64,000 nucleotides of DNA from Flavihumibacter soli (GCF_010692725.1 NZ_JAAFZB010000093.1:124001-188000), one strand, 5' to 3'; shown: positions 1 through 8,850, counted from the first letter of the stretch. Notes: generated by a model from the letters alone, not told the origin. Made by a program: numbers and translations.

Positions 1-693
1 GTCAGAGCAGGAAAATTTAAATGTTCTTTTTGTGATTGATTCGGAACGCTGTGCTTCTTCCATATAGTCCTGTAGTTTGGAAACAATATTAATCCTTTGT
101 TTTACGAGCTCTACATCTGTGGTTTCTGAGAACTCCCGGCCAACCAGGTCATTGATCATATCGATCGAGCTGCTTAGAATACTCGAAACGGTCTGGGTAA
201 GTTCTATCAATTTCGGCTCTTTGATCCCTTGTTTCACTAACTTGGTGGCTGTATTTGCCATGCTTAGCGGCCCTCTTAGATCGTGCGATAAAATGTTAAG
301 GGTTGAATTTTTCTTGTTAGTATACTTCTTGATTGTATTCATGTTGTTTCGTTCCGCAGTGATATCGTTAGCATAGGCAAGAATAACTTGCTCTGATTTC
401 AGACTGGTCATAACTGCTTTCAATCTGATCCATTTTTGCTGATTAGCAGTTTCCAACCGGATGTCTGCACTGGGATTATCTTCCTGTAAGATATTACGGA
501 AACTGTTTTTAAGGAATTCCAGGTCTTCAGCATGAACGAGGTTCATTACATCATCCAGAGATATGACTTCGCTATCAATACCTGTTAAATGCCTGAAAGC
601 ACGATTGACATATAACAATTGCCTGGATTTAAGATCAACGGCCAATTGAGCTTCGGGAGACAAGTCGGCGATAAGCTTGTACACTTCATCCAT
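1..693 (-). CDS. PAS-domain sensor histidine kinase, C-terminal part outside window
   Basis: This gene runs off the left edge, so only the first 231 residues are present. Reading from the ATG at 691-693, residues 1-115 look like a PAS sensor domain (LYVNRAFRHLTGID, then a PAC-like stretch ending in YANDITAERN). The dimerisation and phosphoacceptor helix follows, with the H-box ILSHDLRGPL, whose His would be autophosphorylated. The ATP-binding catalytic domain should lie beyond the edge. There is no membrane segment in the visible part, so the kinase is probably cytoplasmic and senses an internal signal. No response regulator is visible beside it. The H-box and PAS order make the family call firm; the signal is unknown. 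Confidence 0.85.
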   Translation of the reverse strand, partial: MDEVYKLIADLSPEAQLAVDLKSRQLLYVNRAFRHLTGIDSEVISLDDVMNLVHAEDLEFLKNSFRNILQEDNPSADIRLETANQQKWIRLKAVMTSLKSEQVILAYANDITAERNNMNTIKKYTNKKNSTLNILSHDLRGPLSMANTATKLVKQGIKEPKLIELTQTVSSILSSSIDMINDLVGREFSETTDVELVKQRINIVSKLQDYMEEAQRSESITKRTFKFSCSD

Positions 694-857
694 AGGTATA
701 AGTTTAACAGCAGATACTTAGCCGGTTTCACGAAAAGAAACAGATAAAATTTTATATAGTTTGACGAACCCTCAGGCGATGTAGATGAAGCCTGAGCCGC
801 CCCCGATATATTCAGGTACATTGGCGCTTTCAGCCCGGCAGTTCTGGTAGGTGATGA

Positions 858-1084
858 GTTCAAAAAAGCTTCCCCTCGCTGTATAGAGAGATAGATGATA
901 ACCTGAAGCTCGCCTCGATTGGTATCGGAAAAGATGATTTCCTCCTTTCGCAGAATAGAGGATTCAAAAAGCTTCTTGAAGCGCAAAATATTAAGTTTCA
1001 GTATTGGAAAACTGAGGAACTTATATATGGATGGCCTGGAGAAGATATCTCACTGAATTTGTTCCGATGCTTTTTAAGAATTAA
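858..1084 (+). pseudogene. Decayed C-terminal fragment of an esterase (feruloyl/enterochelin esterase-like)
   Basis: Read from 858 in frame, the sequence encodes KLASIGIGKDDFLLSQNRGF, which matches the region before the catalytic His in Bacteroidota esterases of the Esterase D / enterochelin esterase type (family form: LWIGCGKDDFL). After about 1020 the frame breaks. The expected family ending HTWxxWRRYLTEFVPMLF is then found one frame over, as YIWMAWRRYLTEFVPMLFKN ending with TAA at 1082-1084. The start, nucleophile Ser region and reading frame are lost, so this is a remnant and not a working gene. The rest of the gap, 694-857, holds no gene I recognise. Confidence 0.7.
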
Positions 1085-1113
1085 GACGTCCTGAGAATCA
1101 TCTTGAACCGGCG

Positions 1114-1614
1114 CTAATTCTGTGACTGCCAATCCTGTTCCAGGATATCAACAGCTTCTACGTTGCCCTGCTGAACGGCGAGGTCCAGGGCGGTGAGGCC
1201 ACGGCTTTCCCTTATATTCTTATCGGCCCCGTGAGCGAGCACCACCTTAACAAGCTGGTTCCGGCCAAACATAGTCGCGAACATTAAGGCAGTTCCGCCA
1301 TTACCATGTCTGGCGTCAAGATCTGCACCGAAACGGATAAGCAGCTCAGCTATTTCAGGGTAACCTTTGAAACATACTCCCATCAGGGCAGTATTGCCAC
1401 CGTGGTCATAAGCGTTTACATCGGCTCCCGCTTCGAGCAGCAGCCTGGCAGCTTCCATCTGGCCATTATAGGCAGCGATGATCAGCGGTGTATAGCCCCT
1501 GTCATCCTGGAAATTGAGATGTTCGAATTCGGGAATTAATTCCTCCAGAATTGCCGTATTTCCGGTACGGGCTGCGTCAAAAAGACTAATAACAAGATTC
1601 TCCATGACCTGCAT
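1114..1614 (-). CDS. Ankyrin-repeat protein next to catalase
   Basis: A 166-residue soluble protein made almost wholly of ankyrin repeats. Four or five copies of the 33-residue unit are visible, with family signatures such as GYTPLIIAAYNGQMEAARLL, GADVNAYDHGGNTALM and GADKNIRESRGLTALDLA. There is no signal peptide, so it should act in the cytoplasm by binding protein. It lies directly downstream of the catalase gene on the same strand. Ankyrin proteins paired with catalase are known in other bacteria, where one (AnkB of Pseudomonas) supports catalase activity. A helper role here is inferred from that pairing. A second possible start, Met4, lies three codons downstream. A terminator hairpin ends only a few bases before the start codon. 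Confidence 0.85.
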   Translation of the reverse strand: MQVMENLVISLFDAARTGNTAILEELIPEFEHLNFQDDRGYTPLIIAAYNGQMEAARLLLEAGADVNAYDHGGNTALMGVCFKGYPEIAELLIRFGADLDARHGNGGTALMFATMFGRNQLVKVVLAHGADKNIRESRGLTALDLAVQQGNVEAVDILEQDWQSQN

Positions 1615-1618
1615 CGAT

Positions 1619-1648
1619 AAAAAGGGGAGTACGGTCGGAGTACTCCCC
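1619..1648 (-). terminator. Rho-independent terminator between catalase and ankyrin gene
   Basis: On the minus strand the arms GGGGAGTAC and GTACTCCCC (1640-1648 and 1624-1632) form a 9-bp GC-rich stem with a 7-base loop, followed directly by five T. It should stop much of the catalase transcript. It lies only about four bases upstream of the ankyrin ATG, so ankyrin expression would depend on readthrough, and the stem could also hide its ribosome site. Confidence 0.8.
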
Positions 1649-1666
1649 GGGTGTAATGATTAGAGT

Positions 1667-3274
1667 TTAATAGGGATTAGCTTCCTTTGAAGCGTTTTCT
1701 GCCTGCTGAACCCCTTCCTCGGCTGCGGAGGTCTCCCGGGCTTTGTCTCTCAGGCCTTCTGCAACCCTTCGTCCATAATCTTCATCGCAGGCAGTAAACA
1801 TCTCAACCATTTTATCCTGGATATGTTTTTTTACAGGAGCTAATGTGTTGACCAGGTTCGTGATCAGCTCATCTCGTTCCCATTCTTCAAAATTACGGTA
1901 CGTTTCACCAGCCTGTTTGAAGTCATTCTGTTTCTCGATCTTGGCACGAACAAGCGAGGCCTTATGATGGGGAGTATGATCTTTACCGGATCTGACTGCC
2001 TCTTTTAGGCCGCCAAGACTGGAAGGCTCATAATTCACATGCGGATTCATACCTTCAACAATATCCTGGTAATAAGTCATCTGACCATCGCGCTGGTTGG
2101 TCGCCACGTGCTTCCGCGGGGCATTTATAGGCAGCTGCAGGTAGTTGGTACCAACGCGATAGCGTTGGGTATCGGAATAGGAGAAGGTACGTCCCTGAAG
2201 CATTTTGTCATCAGAAAAATCAAGGCCATCTACAAGCACCCCTGTGCCGAAAGCAGACTGCTCAACTTCAGCGAAAAAGTTAACTGGGTTTCTGTCCAGC
2301 GTCATTTTACCTACAGGCAGCCATGGGAACTGTTCCTTCGGCCATAATTTGGTGTCATCAAGAGGATCAAAGTCAAGTTCCGGATGCTCATCATCACTCA
2401 TGATCTGAACGTTCAATTCCCATTCAGGGAATTCTCCTCTTTCAATTGCTTCATACAGATCCTGTGTAGCATGGTTGAAGTTTTTTCCCTGTATTTCCTG
2501 GGCCTGAGAGGTTGTTAGATTCCGGATGCCCTGCAGGGGCTCCCAGTGATATTTTACCAGGACTGCGTCGCCATCAGTGTTGACCCATTTATAAGTGTTC
2601 ACACCTGACCCCTGCATATGCCTGTAATTCGCCGGAATACCCCATGGAGAGAACAGGAAGGTGATCATGTGCATTGCTTCAGGAGTATGGCTTATAAAAT
2701 CAAACTGCCTTTCTCCGTCCTGACGGTTAGTAACCGGATCCGGTTTAAAGGCATGGATGAAGTCCGGAAATTTGAGGGCATCACGTATAAAGAAAATTTT
2801 CAGGTTATTGCCGACAAGGTCCCAGTTACCATCTTCGGTATACATCTTGACGGCAAATCCCCTGGGATCACGGAGGGTCTCCGGTGAATGGCCGCCATGT
2901 ATAACTGTGGAAAAGCGAACAAACAAAGGTGTCTTCTTTCCTTTTTCCTGGAACACGCTGGCCCGTGTGTATTTGGATACAGGTTCATTTCCCACGGTGC
3001 CGTAAGATTCAAAATACCCGTGCGCACCTGTGCCCCGCGCGTGAACTACTCGCTCCGGTACACGCTCGCGATCAAAATGAGACATCTTCTCAAGGAACGG
3101 GTAGTTTTCCAGAGTTGCAGGCCCGCGGCTTCCAACCGTGCGTAGATTCTGATTATCATAAACAGGATGCCCCTGTCGGGTAGTTAAAATGTTCGATGTT
3201 TCCTGCCCGGAACTTTTTACTTCTTTCTGCACTTTTTCCGGATGACCATTGGGAGATTTCTGAGATTGGCTCAT
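1667..3274 (-). CDS. katA: Monofunctional haem catalase
   Basis: A 535-residue catalase of the small-subunit class, converting hydrogen peroxide to water and oxygen. The catalytic His is in [14 protein letters not shown] (about residue 78). The catalytic Asn is in WDLVGNN (about 156). The proximal haem ligand motif [11 protein letters not shown] has Arg362 and Tyr366. The substrate-channel stretch RFSTVIHGG is intact. There is no signal peptide, so it should be cytoplasmic. The N-terminus (first 35 residues) is polar and probably disordered. The gene is followed by a strong terminator and then the ankyrin gene. Upstream lies a 244-bp non-coding stretch that should hold the promoter; I could not make out an OxyR or PerR site. 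The symbol is assigned by family and not by clade analysis. Confidence 0.96.
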   Translation of the reverse strand: MSQSQKSPNGHPEKVQKEVKSSGQETSNILTTRQGHPVYDNQNLRTVGSRGPATLENYPFLEKMSHFDRERVPERVVHARGTGAHGYFESYGTVGNEPVSKYTRASVFQEKGKKTPLFVRFSTVIHGGHSPETLRDPRGFAVKMYTEDGNWDLVGNNLKIFFIRDALKFPDFIHAFKPDPVTNRQDGERQFDFISHTPEAMHMITFLFSPWGIPANYRHMQGSGVNTYKWVNTDGDAVLVKYHWEPLQGIRNLTTSQAQEIQGKNFNHATQDLYEAIERGEFPEWELNVQIMSDDEHPELDFDPLDDTKLWPKEQFPWLPVGKMTLDRNPVNFFAEVEQSAFGTGVLVDGLDFSDDKMLQGRTFSYSDTQRYRVGTNYLQLPINAPRKHVATNQRDGQMTYYQDIVEGMNPHVNYEPSSLGGLKEAVRSGKDHTPHHKASLVRAKIEKQNDFKQAGETYRNFEEWERDELITNLVNTLAPVKKHIQDKMVEMFTACDEDYGRRVAEGLRDKARETSAAEEGVQQAENASKEANPY

Positions 3275-3518
3275 ACTAATTTTGATTTAACCCTGGGGTG
3301 CTGAGTTCACAGCATAAGAAGGGATTGGTTTTAAATTAATGCCTTAACTATCAGTTCTTTTGAAGGAAAATAAATTTAAAGATTTAAGCCTGAAATGTGA
3401 ACCTTCAAATGAAAAAAAAATCCTTTTGGAGCAATCGGAGAAAACATCAGTCCGGAATTCTGTTCTCGGATTGCCTGTGTCGAAAAAACTTTAAGCCACC
3501 GATATTCCTTTAAAGGAA

Positions 3519-4100
3519 ATGAAAGCACTTATCCTGACCTGTACCCTGAAGAAACAGGGTTTGTCAAATACCCAGACTTTATCCGAGTTCTTTATGGAGA
3601 AGCTGACCGGACACGATGTGGAATGCGAGATGATCAGGCTAGTGGATCGAAACATTCTGCCGGGCACTTATTCAGACATGGGTGAAGGGGATGACTGGCC
3701 TGCAATCCTCGAGAAGATCAAAGCCTCAGAGATAGTTATCTTTTCAACGCCGGTCTGGTGGGGTGGTCATTCTTCCGAAATGCAAAAGGTGATTGAACGG
3801 CTGGATGAGATCCATGACGAGATACTGGCAGGAAAGAACTCGCAGCTTGACGGGAAGGTAGGGGGGATAATCATTACCGGCGATTCAGATGGCGCCCAGC
3901 ATATCACGGGTAACATCAGCAATTTTTTAAATGCAATAGGCGTTGTTTTTCCACCTTATTCGACCCTTTCGGTTCTTTGGGAAGGACAGGAGAAAGGGGC
4001 GACAACTTCGCGTGAGGAATTAATGCGAAAGTATCGTGATGAATATACTGACGCGGCGGAAAAGATGATTGACCAGCTTATGAAATACAGCCGAGCCTGA
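3519..4100 (+). CDS. Flavodoxin-like fold NAD(P)H-dependent oxidoreductase
   Basis: A 193-residue cytoplasmic protein of the FMN-reductase/flavodoxin-2 superfamily. The N-terminal strand MKALILTCTLKKQGLSNTQT matches the FMN phosphate-binding start of this family. The later block VIFSTPVWWGGHSSEMQKVI is the typical loop around the flavin. A third loop, GGIIITGDSDGAQHITG, is also in the expected place. It probably moves electrons from NAD(P)H to a quinone or other small acceptor, which would fit its position beside catalase as an oxidative-stress gene. The exact substrate cannot be told from sequence. It is transcribed divergently from the catalase and has its own upstream region. Confidence 0.85.
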   Translation: MKALILTCTLKKQGLSNTQTLSEFFMEKLTGHDVECEMIRLVDRNILPGTYSDMGEGDDWPAILEKIKASEIVIFSTPVWWGGHSSEMQKVIERLDEIHDEILAGKNSQLDGKVGGIIITGDSDGAQHITGNISNFLNAIGVVFPPYSTLSVLWEGQEKGATTSREELMRKYRDEYTDAAEKMIDQLMKYSRA

Positions 4101-4122
4101 GGACCGGATTTTATTCGGGGAT

Positions 4123-4488
4123 CTAGTCGAGCGAGACGAACAGTTCAGACTGTATAAGCCACCTGCCGTTAATTTTGCGCCACATCGCCGAATAGTTCCC
4201 CCTGAGGCTTTCGCCCTTATAATGCCAGCTGCCGGATTCCCACGCCAGTATACCGCTTTCGCCGATGATCACCTCCGATGGATTGCGTTCAAATATGGAG
4301 GGCGAAGCTGAAAACATCTTTTTAAAAACGCTCAGCAGGCGGGCTCGTCCTACATACTGGCCACCTTCGCCTGAAATAACCAAAATATCCTTCATCCAGA
4401 ATCTGGCGACGCCATCCGCATCATGCCTGGCGATAGCATCGTTGGAGGCTGCCCTTGATTCCCTGATTATTGTTTCATCTTTCTCCAT
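4123..4488 (-). CDS. NTF2-like (DUF4440/SnoaL-type) protein
   Basis: A 121-residue protein with the pattern of the NTF2-like superfamily used in DUF4440/SnoaL-like proteins: an N-terminal helix (SNDAIARHDADGVARFWMKD), then curved-sheet strands with VISGEGGQYVGRARLLSVFK and a C-terminal WHYKGESLRGNYSAMWRKIN followed by WLIQSELF. Such proteins are small hydrolases, isomerases or ligand binders, and substrate cannot be told here. No signal peptide is visible. It lies 20 bases downstream of a GNAT gene on the same strand and is probably co-transcribed with it. Confidence 0.75.
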   Translation of the reverse strand: MEKDETIIRESRAASNDAIARHDADGVARFWMKDILVISGEGGQYVGRARLLSVFKKMFSASPSIFERNPSEVIIGESGILAWESGSWHYKGESLRGNYSAMWRKINGRWLIQSELFVSLD

Positions 4489-4508
4489 GGTGTCTGGCTG
4501 CAGATTTA

Positions 4509-5015
4509 TCAGACCGGGATCTCAAACAGGCTGAGGGTGAGACCTTCGTAATGCTTAGGCAGACCCGATGTATCTCTTAACACAGTTACACCAAGGTACC
4601 CGAAGCCGCAACTCACATAATAGTCTTTCAGCTTCTGGTTGTCGCCCCAGGTGTCCATCCTTACATATTTTTTATCAATGCTTCTTGCATAACCCTGTGC
4701 CCATCGGGCAATTTCCCGGACATACGAGCCTCCCCTGAAGTCGGGATTGGTTACAATCCGGTGGATGTAGATAGCGGGATCCTTATCCCGCTCGTTCCAG
4801 ATGAGTGGATCATTGAAGGTGATTGCAAATATGCAGGCGATCTGGTCGCCTTCCATGATCTTCCACTGCCGTTTTTCTCCGATCTCTTTCTCTACCAGGC
4901 TTCGTTCAAATCCCTGCCATTGCTTACTGGAAACGGTCTTCTGGAATTCAACAGCCGCGTCGTACAGTTTGAAGATCGCATCGATGTCTTCGGGAGTGCT
5001 ATTCAGGATTTGCAT
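4509..5015 (-). CDS. GNAT-family N-acetyltransferase
   Basis: A 168-residue protein with the GNAT fold. The central IYIHRIVTNPDFRGGSYVRE is the acetyl-CoA-binding motif A region (R/Q-x-x-G-x-G/A form, here RGGSYV), followed by helix IARWAQGYARSIDKKYVRM and the motif-B block LKDYYVSCGFGYLG, typical of GNATs (NxxLxxFYxxxGF). It should transfer an acetyl group to an amine on a small molecule or protein. The target is unknown. It sits at the head of a short minus-strand group with the NTF2-like gene. Confidence 0.85.
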   Translation of the reverse strand: MQILNSTPEDIDAIFKLYDAAVEFQKTVSSKQWQGFERSLVEKEIGEKRQWKIMEGDQIACIFAITFNDPLIWNERDKDPAIYIHRIVTNPDFRGGSYVREIARWAQGYARSIDKKYVRMDTWGDNQKLKDYYVSCGFGYLGVTVLRDTSGLPKHYEGLTLSLFEIPV

Positions 5016-5061
5016 TGTAAGCTCGGGTTTTAGAAATTATGTAATACGTAGGACGGTCTTA

Positions 5062-5211
5062 CTAGAATTTTCGAAGGTTTATATACCTGATGATCATCAG
5101 GATCGCTACAAAAAGAAAGATCAGCAGAAACATTTTCATTAAGCGCAAAAGTATCAATCTGAAATACATGTTCTGCAAAAAATCTTTTACATGCTGTTTT
5201 ATTGAAAACAT
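5062..5211 (-). CDS. Possible small membrane protein (49 residues)
   Basis: From the ATG at 5209-5211 this frame encodes 49 residues with a basic N-terminal half (FSIKQHVKDFLQ), one hydrophobic segment (MFLLIFLFVAILMIIRYI) and a basic tail. That is the layout of a single-pass small membrane protein. It starts back to back with the amino acid permease at 5212 and lies 46 bases upstream of the GNAT gene. I do not recognise a family, and a chance hydrophobic frame is quite possible. Confidence 0.3.
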   Translation of the reverse strand: MFSIKQHVKDFLQNMYFRLILLRLMKMFLLIFLFVAILMIIRYINLRKF

Positions 5212-6660
5212 ATGGTGCCCTTGCCTGTAATACCAGAATATGTGACGTCGATGAAGGAGCATATCACAGGCAGCTCCGTTCCTGGTTCTAAGCCGGACGG
5301 CAGTCTGACGACAATTAGGGAGATGTCGCATAAAGCCGGCGGGCCAGCCGCTGTGCTTAGCCTAACCGATGCCATCGCCCTGATTGTGGGAATTGTGATC
5401 GGCGCCGGGATCTTCAGGGCTCCCTCTTTAGTTGCAGCGAATACCTCTGGCTCCGGCATGTTCATTTTAGTATGGATCCTTGGCGGGTTGGTATCCCTTG
5501 TCGGTGCGCTCTGTTACGCGGAATTAACGACTACATTTCCCCATCCCGGTGGTGACTACCACTACATCAGGAAAGCCTTTGGTAAGAAGCTGGCTTTCCT
5601 TTTCGCATGGGCAAGAATGTGTATCATTCAAACCGGCTCTATAGCCTTGCTTGCTTTCATCTTTGGTGATTATGCATCCCGGATCTTTAGTCTTGGTGAA
5701 CATTCGTCTGTGATATATGCCGCGCTTGTAGTAATCTCTTTAACAGCGATAAACATTATGGGGATCACCTTTGGTACGGGTGTTCAGAAGATCCTGACGT
5801 CCGTAGAGGTTCTGGGTGTCGTTTTGATCATCCTCGCCGGATTTTTCCTGAAAGGGGAGGCCGTCACCGCTTCGAATTCTGCTATTGCCGGTGAAGACGG
5901 TAAAACCTTCAGCGGACTGGCAATGGTTGTCGTATTGCTGACTTTCGGCGGATGGAATGAGGCTGCCTATATATCCGCCGAACTTCGGTCCGGAAAACGG
6001 GTGCTTGCCCGGGCTCTGATCATCAGTATTGTGCTTATCACAATCATTTATGTTCTGACAAATGCCGCTTATTTAAATGTACTGGGCCTTGATAAGATGG
6101 CTGCCTCAGAAGCGGTAGCGGTGGATATGATGCAGGTGATAATCGGACCGGGCGGTGCTCTGATGATTGGGATCCTGGTAGCTGTATCATCACTTACTTC
6201 TGCGAATGCAACTATCTTCACCGGTGCGAGAACAAATTATGCACTTGGTCGTGATTTTCCCCGGTTAAAAAAACTCAGTCACTGGAAATCAAAGTCGTCT
6301 GCTCCTGTTAATGCTTTTCTTATACAGGGAGGTATCTCACTTGCGCTGATCAGCCTGGGCTTGATAACCAGGCATGGCTTTGAAACAATGCTGGAATATA
6401 CAGCGCCGGTGTTCTGGTTCTTTTTTCTGTTGGTAGGAATAGCTCTGTTTGTGCTGCGCTACAAAGAGCCGGACATTCATCGCCCCTTTCGCGTGCCACT
6501 CTATCCGGTAATTCCGTTCATATTTTGTTTAATGAGTACGTATCTGCTGTATTCAAGCGTTGTTTACACGGGAATGGGTGCGCTGGTCGGAATCGGCGTG
6601 TTGGTGACGGGCGTGCTGGTACTTTTTGTTTTCAACCGTTCTAAAACTGCATCACATTGA
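5212..6660 (+). CDS. APC-superfamily amino acid permease
   Basis: A protein of up to 482 residues with about 12 hydrophobic segments. The first has the APC signature IALIVGIVIGAGIF, the glycine-rich substrate-binding break in helix 1. Later blocks such as GALCYAELTTTFPHPGGDYH and FGGWNEAAYISAEL match amino acid permeases of the LAT/YfnA type. It should be an inner-membrane carrier for an amino acid or polyamine. The start is uncertain: Met1 (5212), Met14 (5251) and Met38 (5323) are all possible, and the first 40 residues are hydrophilic and not part of the conserved core. No ribosome site clearly decides. The gene stands alone on the plus strand. Confidence 0.92.
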   Translation: MVPLPVIPEYVTSMKEHITGSSVPGSKPDGSLTTIREMSHKAGGPAAVLSLTDAIALIVGIVIGAGIFRAPSLVAANTSGSGMFILVWILGGLVSLVGALCYAELTTTFPHPGGDYHYIRKAFGKKLAFLFAWARMCIIQTGSIALLAFIFGDYASRIFSLGEHSSVIYAALVVISLTAINIMGITFGTGVQKILTSVEVLGVVLIILAGFFLKGEAVTASNSAIAGEDGKTFSGLAMVVVLLTFGGWNEAAYISAELRSGKRVLARALIISIVLITIIYVLTNAAYLNVLGLDKMAASEAVAVDMMQVIIGPGGALMIGILVAVSSLTSANATIFTGARTNYALGRDFPRLKKLSHWKSKSSAPVNAFLIQGGISLALISLGLITRHGFETMLEYTAPVFWFFFLLVGIALFVLRYKEPDIHRPFRVPLYPVIPFIFCLMSTYLLYSSVVYTGMGALVGIGVLVTGVLVLFVFNRSKTASH

Positions 6661-6749
6661 TCAATAATGGCATCAGAAAATCTAAAACCGGCGAATACAC
6701 GGATTGTTGCCCGAATTAACAGCTGGTATAATTACTAAAAATCAAAAAC

Positions 6750-7304
6750 ATGGAAAAACTTAAAAAACTTTTTGCGGCAGTTGTATTAACACTTTATGTG
6801 ACAACGCTGGCATCTGCGCAAAGCACGACAACAGACGTTAAATTAGATGTACCATATGTGCCAACCAGGCCTGAAGTCGTGGCGGCAATGCTTAAACTCG
6901 CTAATGTCACCTCGAAAGATGTGGTTTATGATCTTGGCTGCGGAGACGGACGGATCGTTATCACTGCGGCTAAAGAATACGGAGCCCGGGGTAAAGGCAT
7001 TGATATAAACCCTGAACGTATTACAGAAGCGAAAGCAAATGCACAGAAAGCGGGTGTGACTGACAAAGTTCAATTTGCCGTTGGCGATCTGTTTAAGTCA
7101 GATTTTAGTCCCGCGTCTGTTGTAACGCTCTACCTGCTGCCTGCGATCAACCTGAAATTGCGTCCGCAATTGCTTGAGCAGCTCAAGCCGGGTACGCGCA
7201 TCGTATCACATGCTTTTGATATGGGCGACTGGAAACCTGAAAAGACCGTTGAGGTCGATGGGGGAGCAACGATCTATTTATGGACCGTACCTGCTAAGAA
7301 ATAA
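6750..7304 (+). CDS. SAM-dependent methyltransferase with an N-terminal signal peptide
   Basis: A 184-residue class I methyltransferase. SAM-binding motif I is VVYDLGCGDGRIVI, followed by the acidic residue at the end of strand 2 in GKGIDINPERI and motif IV-like VTLYLLPAIN. The first 23 residues (MEKLKKLFAAVVLTLYVTTL, then ASAQ) form a clear signal peptide with an Ala-x-Ala type cleavage site. An exported protein would have no obvious SAM supply, which makes the placement odd. Related exported forms exist in other Bacteroidota. It may bind rather than use SAM, or stay attached to the inner membrane facing the cytoplasm. Target unknown. Confidence 0.85.
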   Translation: MEKLKKLFAAVVLTLYVTTLASAQSTTTDVKLDVPYVPTRPEVVAAMLKLANVTSKDVVYDLGCGDGRIVITAAKEYGARGKGIDINPERITEAKANAQKAGVTDKVQFAVGDLFKSDFSPASVVTLYLLPAINLKLRPQLLEQLKPGTRIVSHAFDMGDWKPEKTVEVDGGATIYLWTVPAKK

Positions 7305-7325
7305 CCAGCAGAGATAAAGAACAAA

Positions 7326-7384
7326 GAGTAAGGAACAAAGATTAAGGAGCAAAGACTGCTATCCTTGTTCTTTGTTCCTTGCTC
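7326..7384. terminator. Long inverted repeat, likely bidirectional terminator
   Basis: GAGTAAGGAACAAAGA (7326-7341) pairs with TCTTTGTTCCTTGCTC (7369-7384) over 16 bp with one G-T position. The 27-base loop holds a second, partial copy (AAGGAGCAAAG). It lies between two converging genes, as expected of a shared terminator. The low-complexity repeat of the AAGGAACAAAG word suggests a dispersed repeat family. Confidence 0.65.
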
Positions 7385-7398
7385 TTTTCTCTCAATCT

Positions 7399-8850
7399 TT
7401 ATTTGCTAACCGGAACAAGTTTATATACAGTGCCCGGAGTTTCAACAGCTATGTAGAGAAATCCGTCTGGTGCCATCCGTACATCTCTCACTCTTCCGAT
7501 ATTCTTGAAGAGGATCTCCTCGCTAACTACCTTACCGTTCTTTAAGACGCTTCTGTTCAGATATTGAAATCTTAAGGATCCGGACATCAGGTTTCCTTCC
7601 CAGCCCTTGTACCGGTTGCCGGTAACAAAGGTCATCCCGCTCGGCCCGATGGAGGGAGTCCATTGATAAAGCGGCTGCTCCATATTTTCCTTCTCGGTTT
7701 TCGTATCAGGGTTCATGGGCTTTCCATTATAGTTGATACCGTAAGTGATATCAGGCCAGCCGTAGTTCTTCCCGGGATCGACAATATTGATCTCGTCGCC
7801 GCCCCGGGGGCCATGTTCATTGACCCATATCTTGCCGGTTTCCGGATGGATGGTCATTCCCTGTGGATTACGGTGTCCGTAGGAGTATATCGAAGCCTCG
7901 GCACCAGGGGTGTTCGTAAAAGGATTATCTGCGGGAATGCTTCCGTCTGGTTTGATACGGTGAACTTTTCCAAGGTCATTTCCTTTAATCTGCTGCGGAT
8001 TTTCATTGTGCCCACCTCGTTCACCCACTGAGAAATATAAGTAGCCGTCTCTTCCGAACTGCATCCGCGAGCCATAGTGATGGCGGGTTGAAGAATAAGG
8101 CTCGGCAACAAATATATCTTTCTGACCTGTCAGGCGGCCGTTCTCAAACTTGGCTTTCATGATAGCCGTTGTTGCCTGGGTCTTGCCACCTTCGGTTTTC
8201 CCTTTCGAGTACGACAGGTAAATAAATTTATTCGATGCGAATTGTGGGTCCGCAATAACATCCAGCAAGCCACCCTGACCGGCGTTTACTACTTCGGGTG
8301 TGCCGGTTATCAACGTTTTTGTGCCATTCTTTTTGATATGGTAGAACTTGCCGTTCCTGTCCGTAACAAGCATTTCACCGCCCGGCAGGAAAGCTATTCC
8401 CCATGGAACCTCAAGGCCTGTTACAACGGTATCCAGGCGAATGGTTAAAAGCTCGGTTTTAAAAGTGTTTGACTTAGGCTTGTCTGAAGAAATATAGCGA
8501 TTGACGTTTTTAATACCACTGATAATGTAGTCGGCCAGCTGGTATGTTTCTTTATCGGCGAAGGTCTCATCAAATGCAGGCATACCTTCATCATGATAAC
8601 CCAGCTTGATCGCCTTAAAGAGATCATCCCTGCTGTTTCCGTGCTTCCAGTTTCTATCGGCAAAAGCGTTCATCTTTTCGCCGTGGCACCCGCCGCAATA
8701 GGTCTGGTAATGAACTGCTGCTTTGCCGAAAATACTGTCCTGAGCCGGGGTGTTTACAGTGAACTGGTTTTCGTTGCCGGAATGGTTAAAGCTGACAAGC
8801 GCGATAGTGAGGGCCCCGAACAGGAGCATAGTGATGAGATATTTAAACAT
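7399..8850 (-). CDS. Cytochrome c fused to PQQ-type sugar dehydrogenase (glucose/sorbosone dehydrogenase)
   Basis: From the Met at 8850 the protein has 483 residues. It begins with a signal peptide (MFKYLITMLLFGALTIALVS). A small c-type cytochrome domain follows, with haem site CGGCHG and a downstream Met ligand candidate in GMPAFDE. A six-bladed propeller of the GSDH family makes up the rest, with WGIAFLPGGEMLVTDRNG, SYGHRNPQGMTIHP and WVNEHGPRGGDEINI. It should oxidise a sugar or aldose in the periplasm with PQQ and pass electrons to its own haem. The open frame extends upstream to 9141, but that part is not conserved-looking and overlaps the cold-shock gene and its terminator, so I chose the start at the signal peptide. 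Confidence 0.93.
   Translation of the reverse strand: MFKYLITMLLFGALTIALVSFNHSGNENQFTVNTPAQDSIFGKAAVHYQTYCGGCHGEKMNAFADRNWKHGNSRDDLFKAIKLGYHDEGMPAFDETFADKETYQLADYIISGIKNVNRYISSDKPKSNTFKTELLTIRLDTVVTGLEVPWGIAFLPGGEMLVTDRNGKFYHIKKNGTKTLITGTPEVVNAGQGGLLDVIADPQFASNKFIYLSYSKGKTEGGKTQATTAIMKAKFENGRLTGQKDIFVAEPYSSTRHHYGSRMQFGRDGYLYFSVGERGGHNENPQQIKGNDLGKVHRIKPDGSIPADNPFTNTPGAEASIYSYGHRNPQGMTIHPETGKIWVNEHGPRGGDEINIVDPGKNYGWPDITYGINYNGKPMNPDTKTEKENMEQPLYQWTPSIGPSGMTFVTGNRYKGWEGNLMSGSLRFQYLNRSVLKNGKVVSEEILFKNIGRVRDVRMAPDGFLYIAVETPGTVYKLVPVSK

Noticed and set aside
772-855. Short minus-strand stretch ending GGGSGFIYIA that resembles a protein C-terminus
   Set aside because: Too short, no upstream coding continuity, and I could not tie it to a family.
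585-986. 133-residue minus-strand frame
   Set aside because: It overlaps the start of the histidine kinase in another frame and the esterase remnant on the opposite strand; no family pattern is seen.
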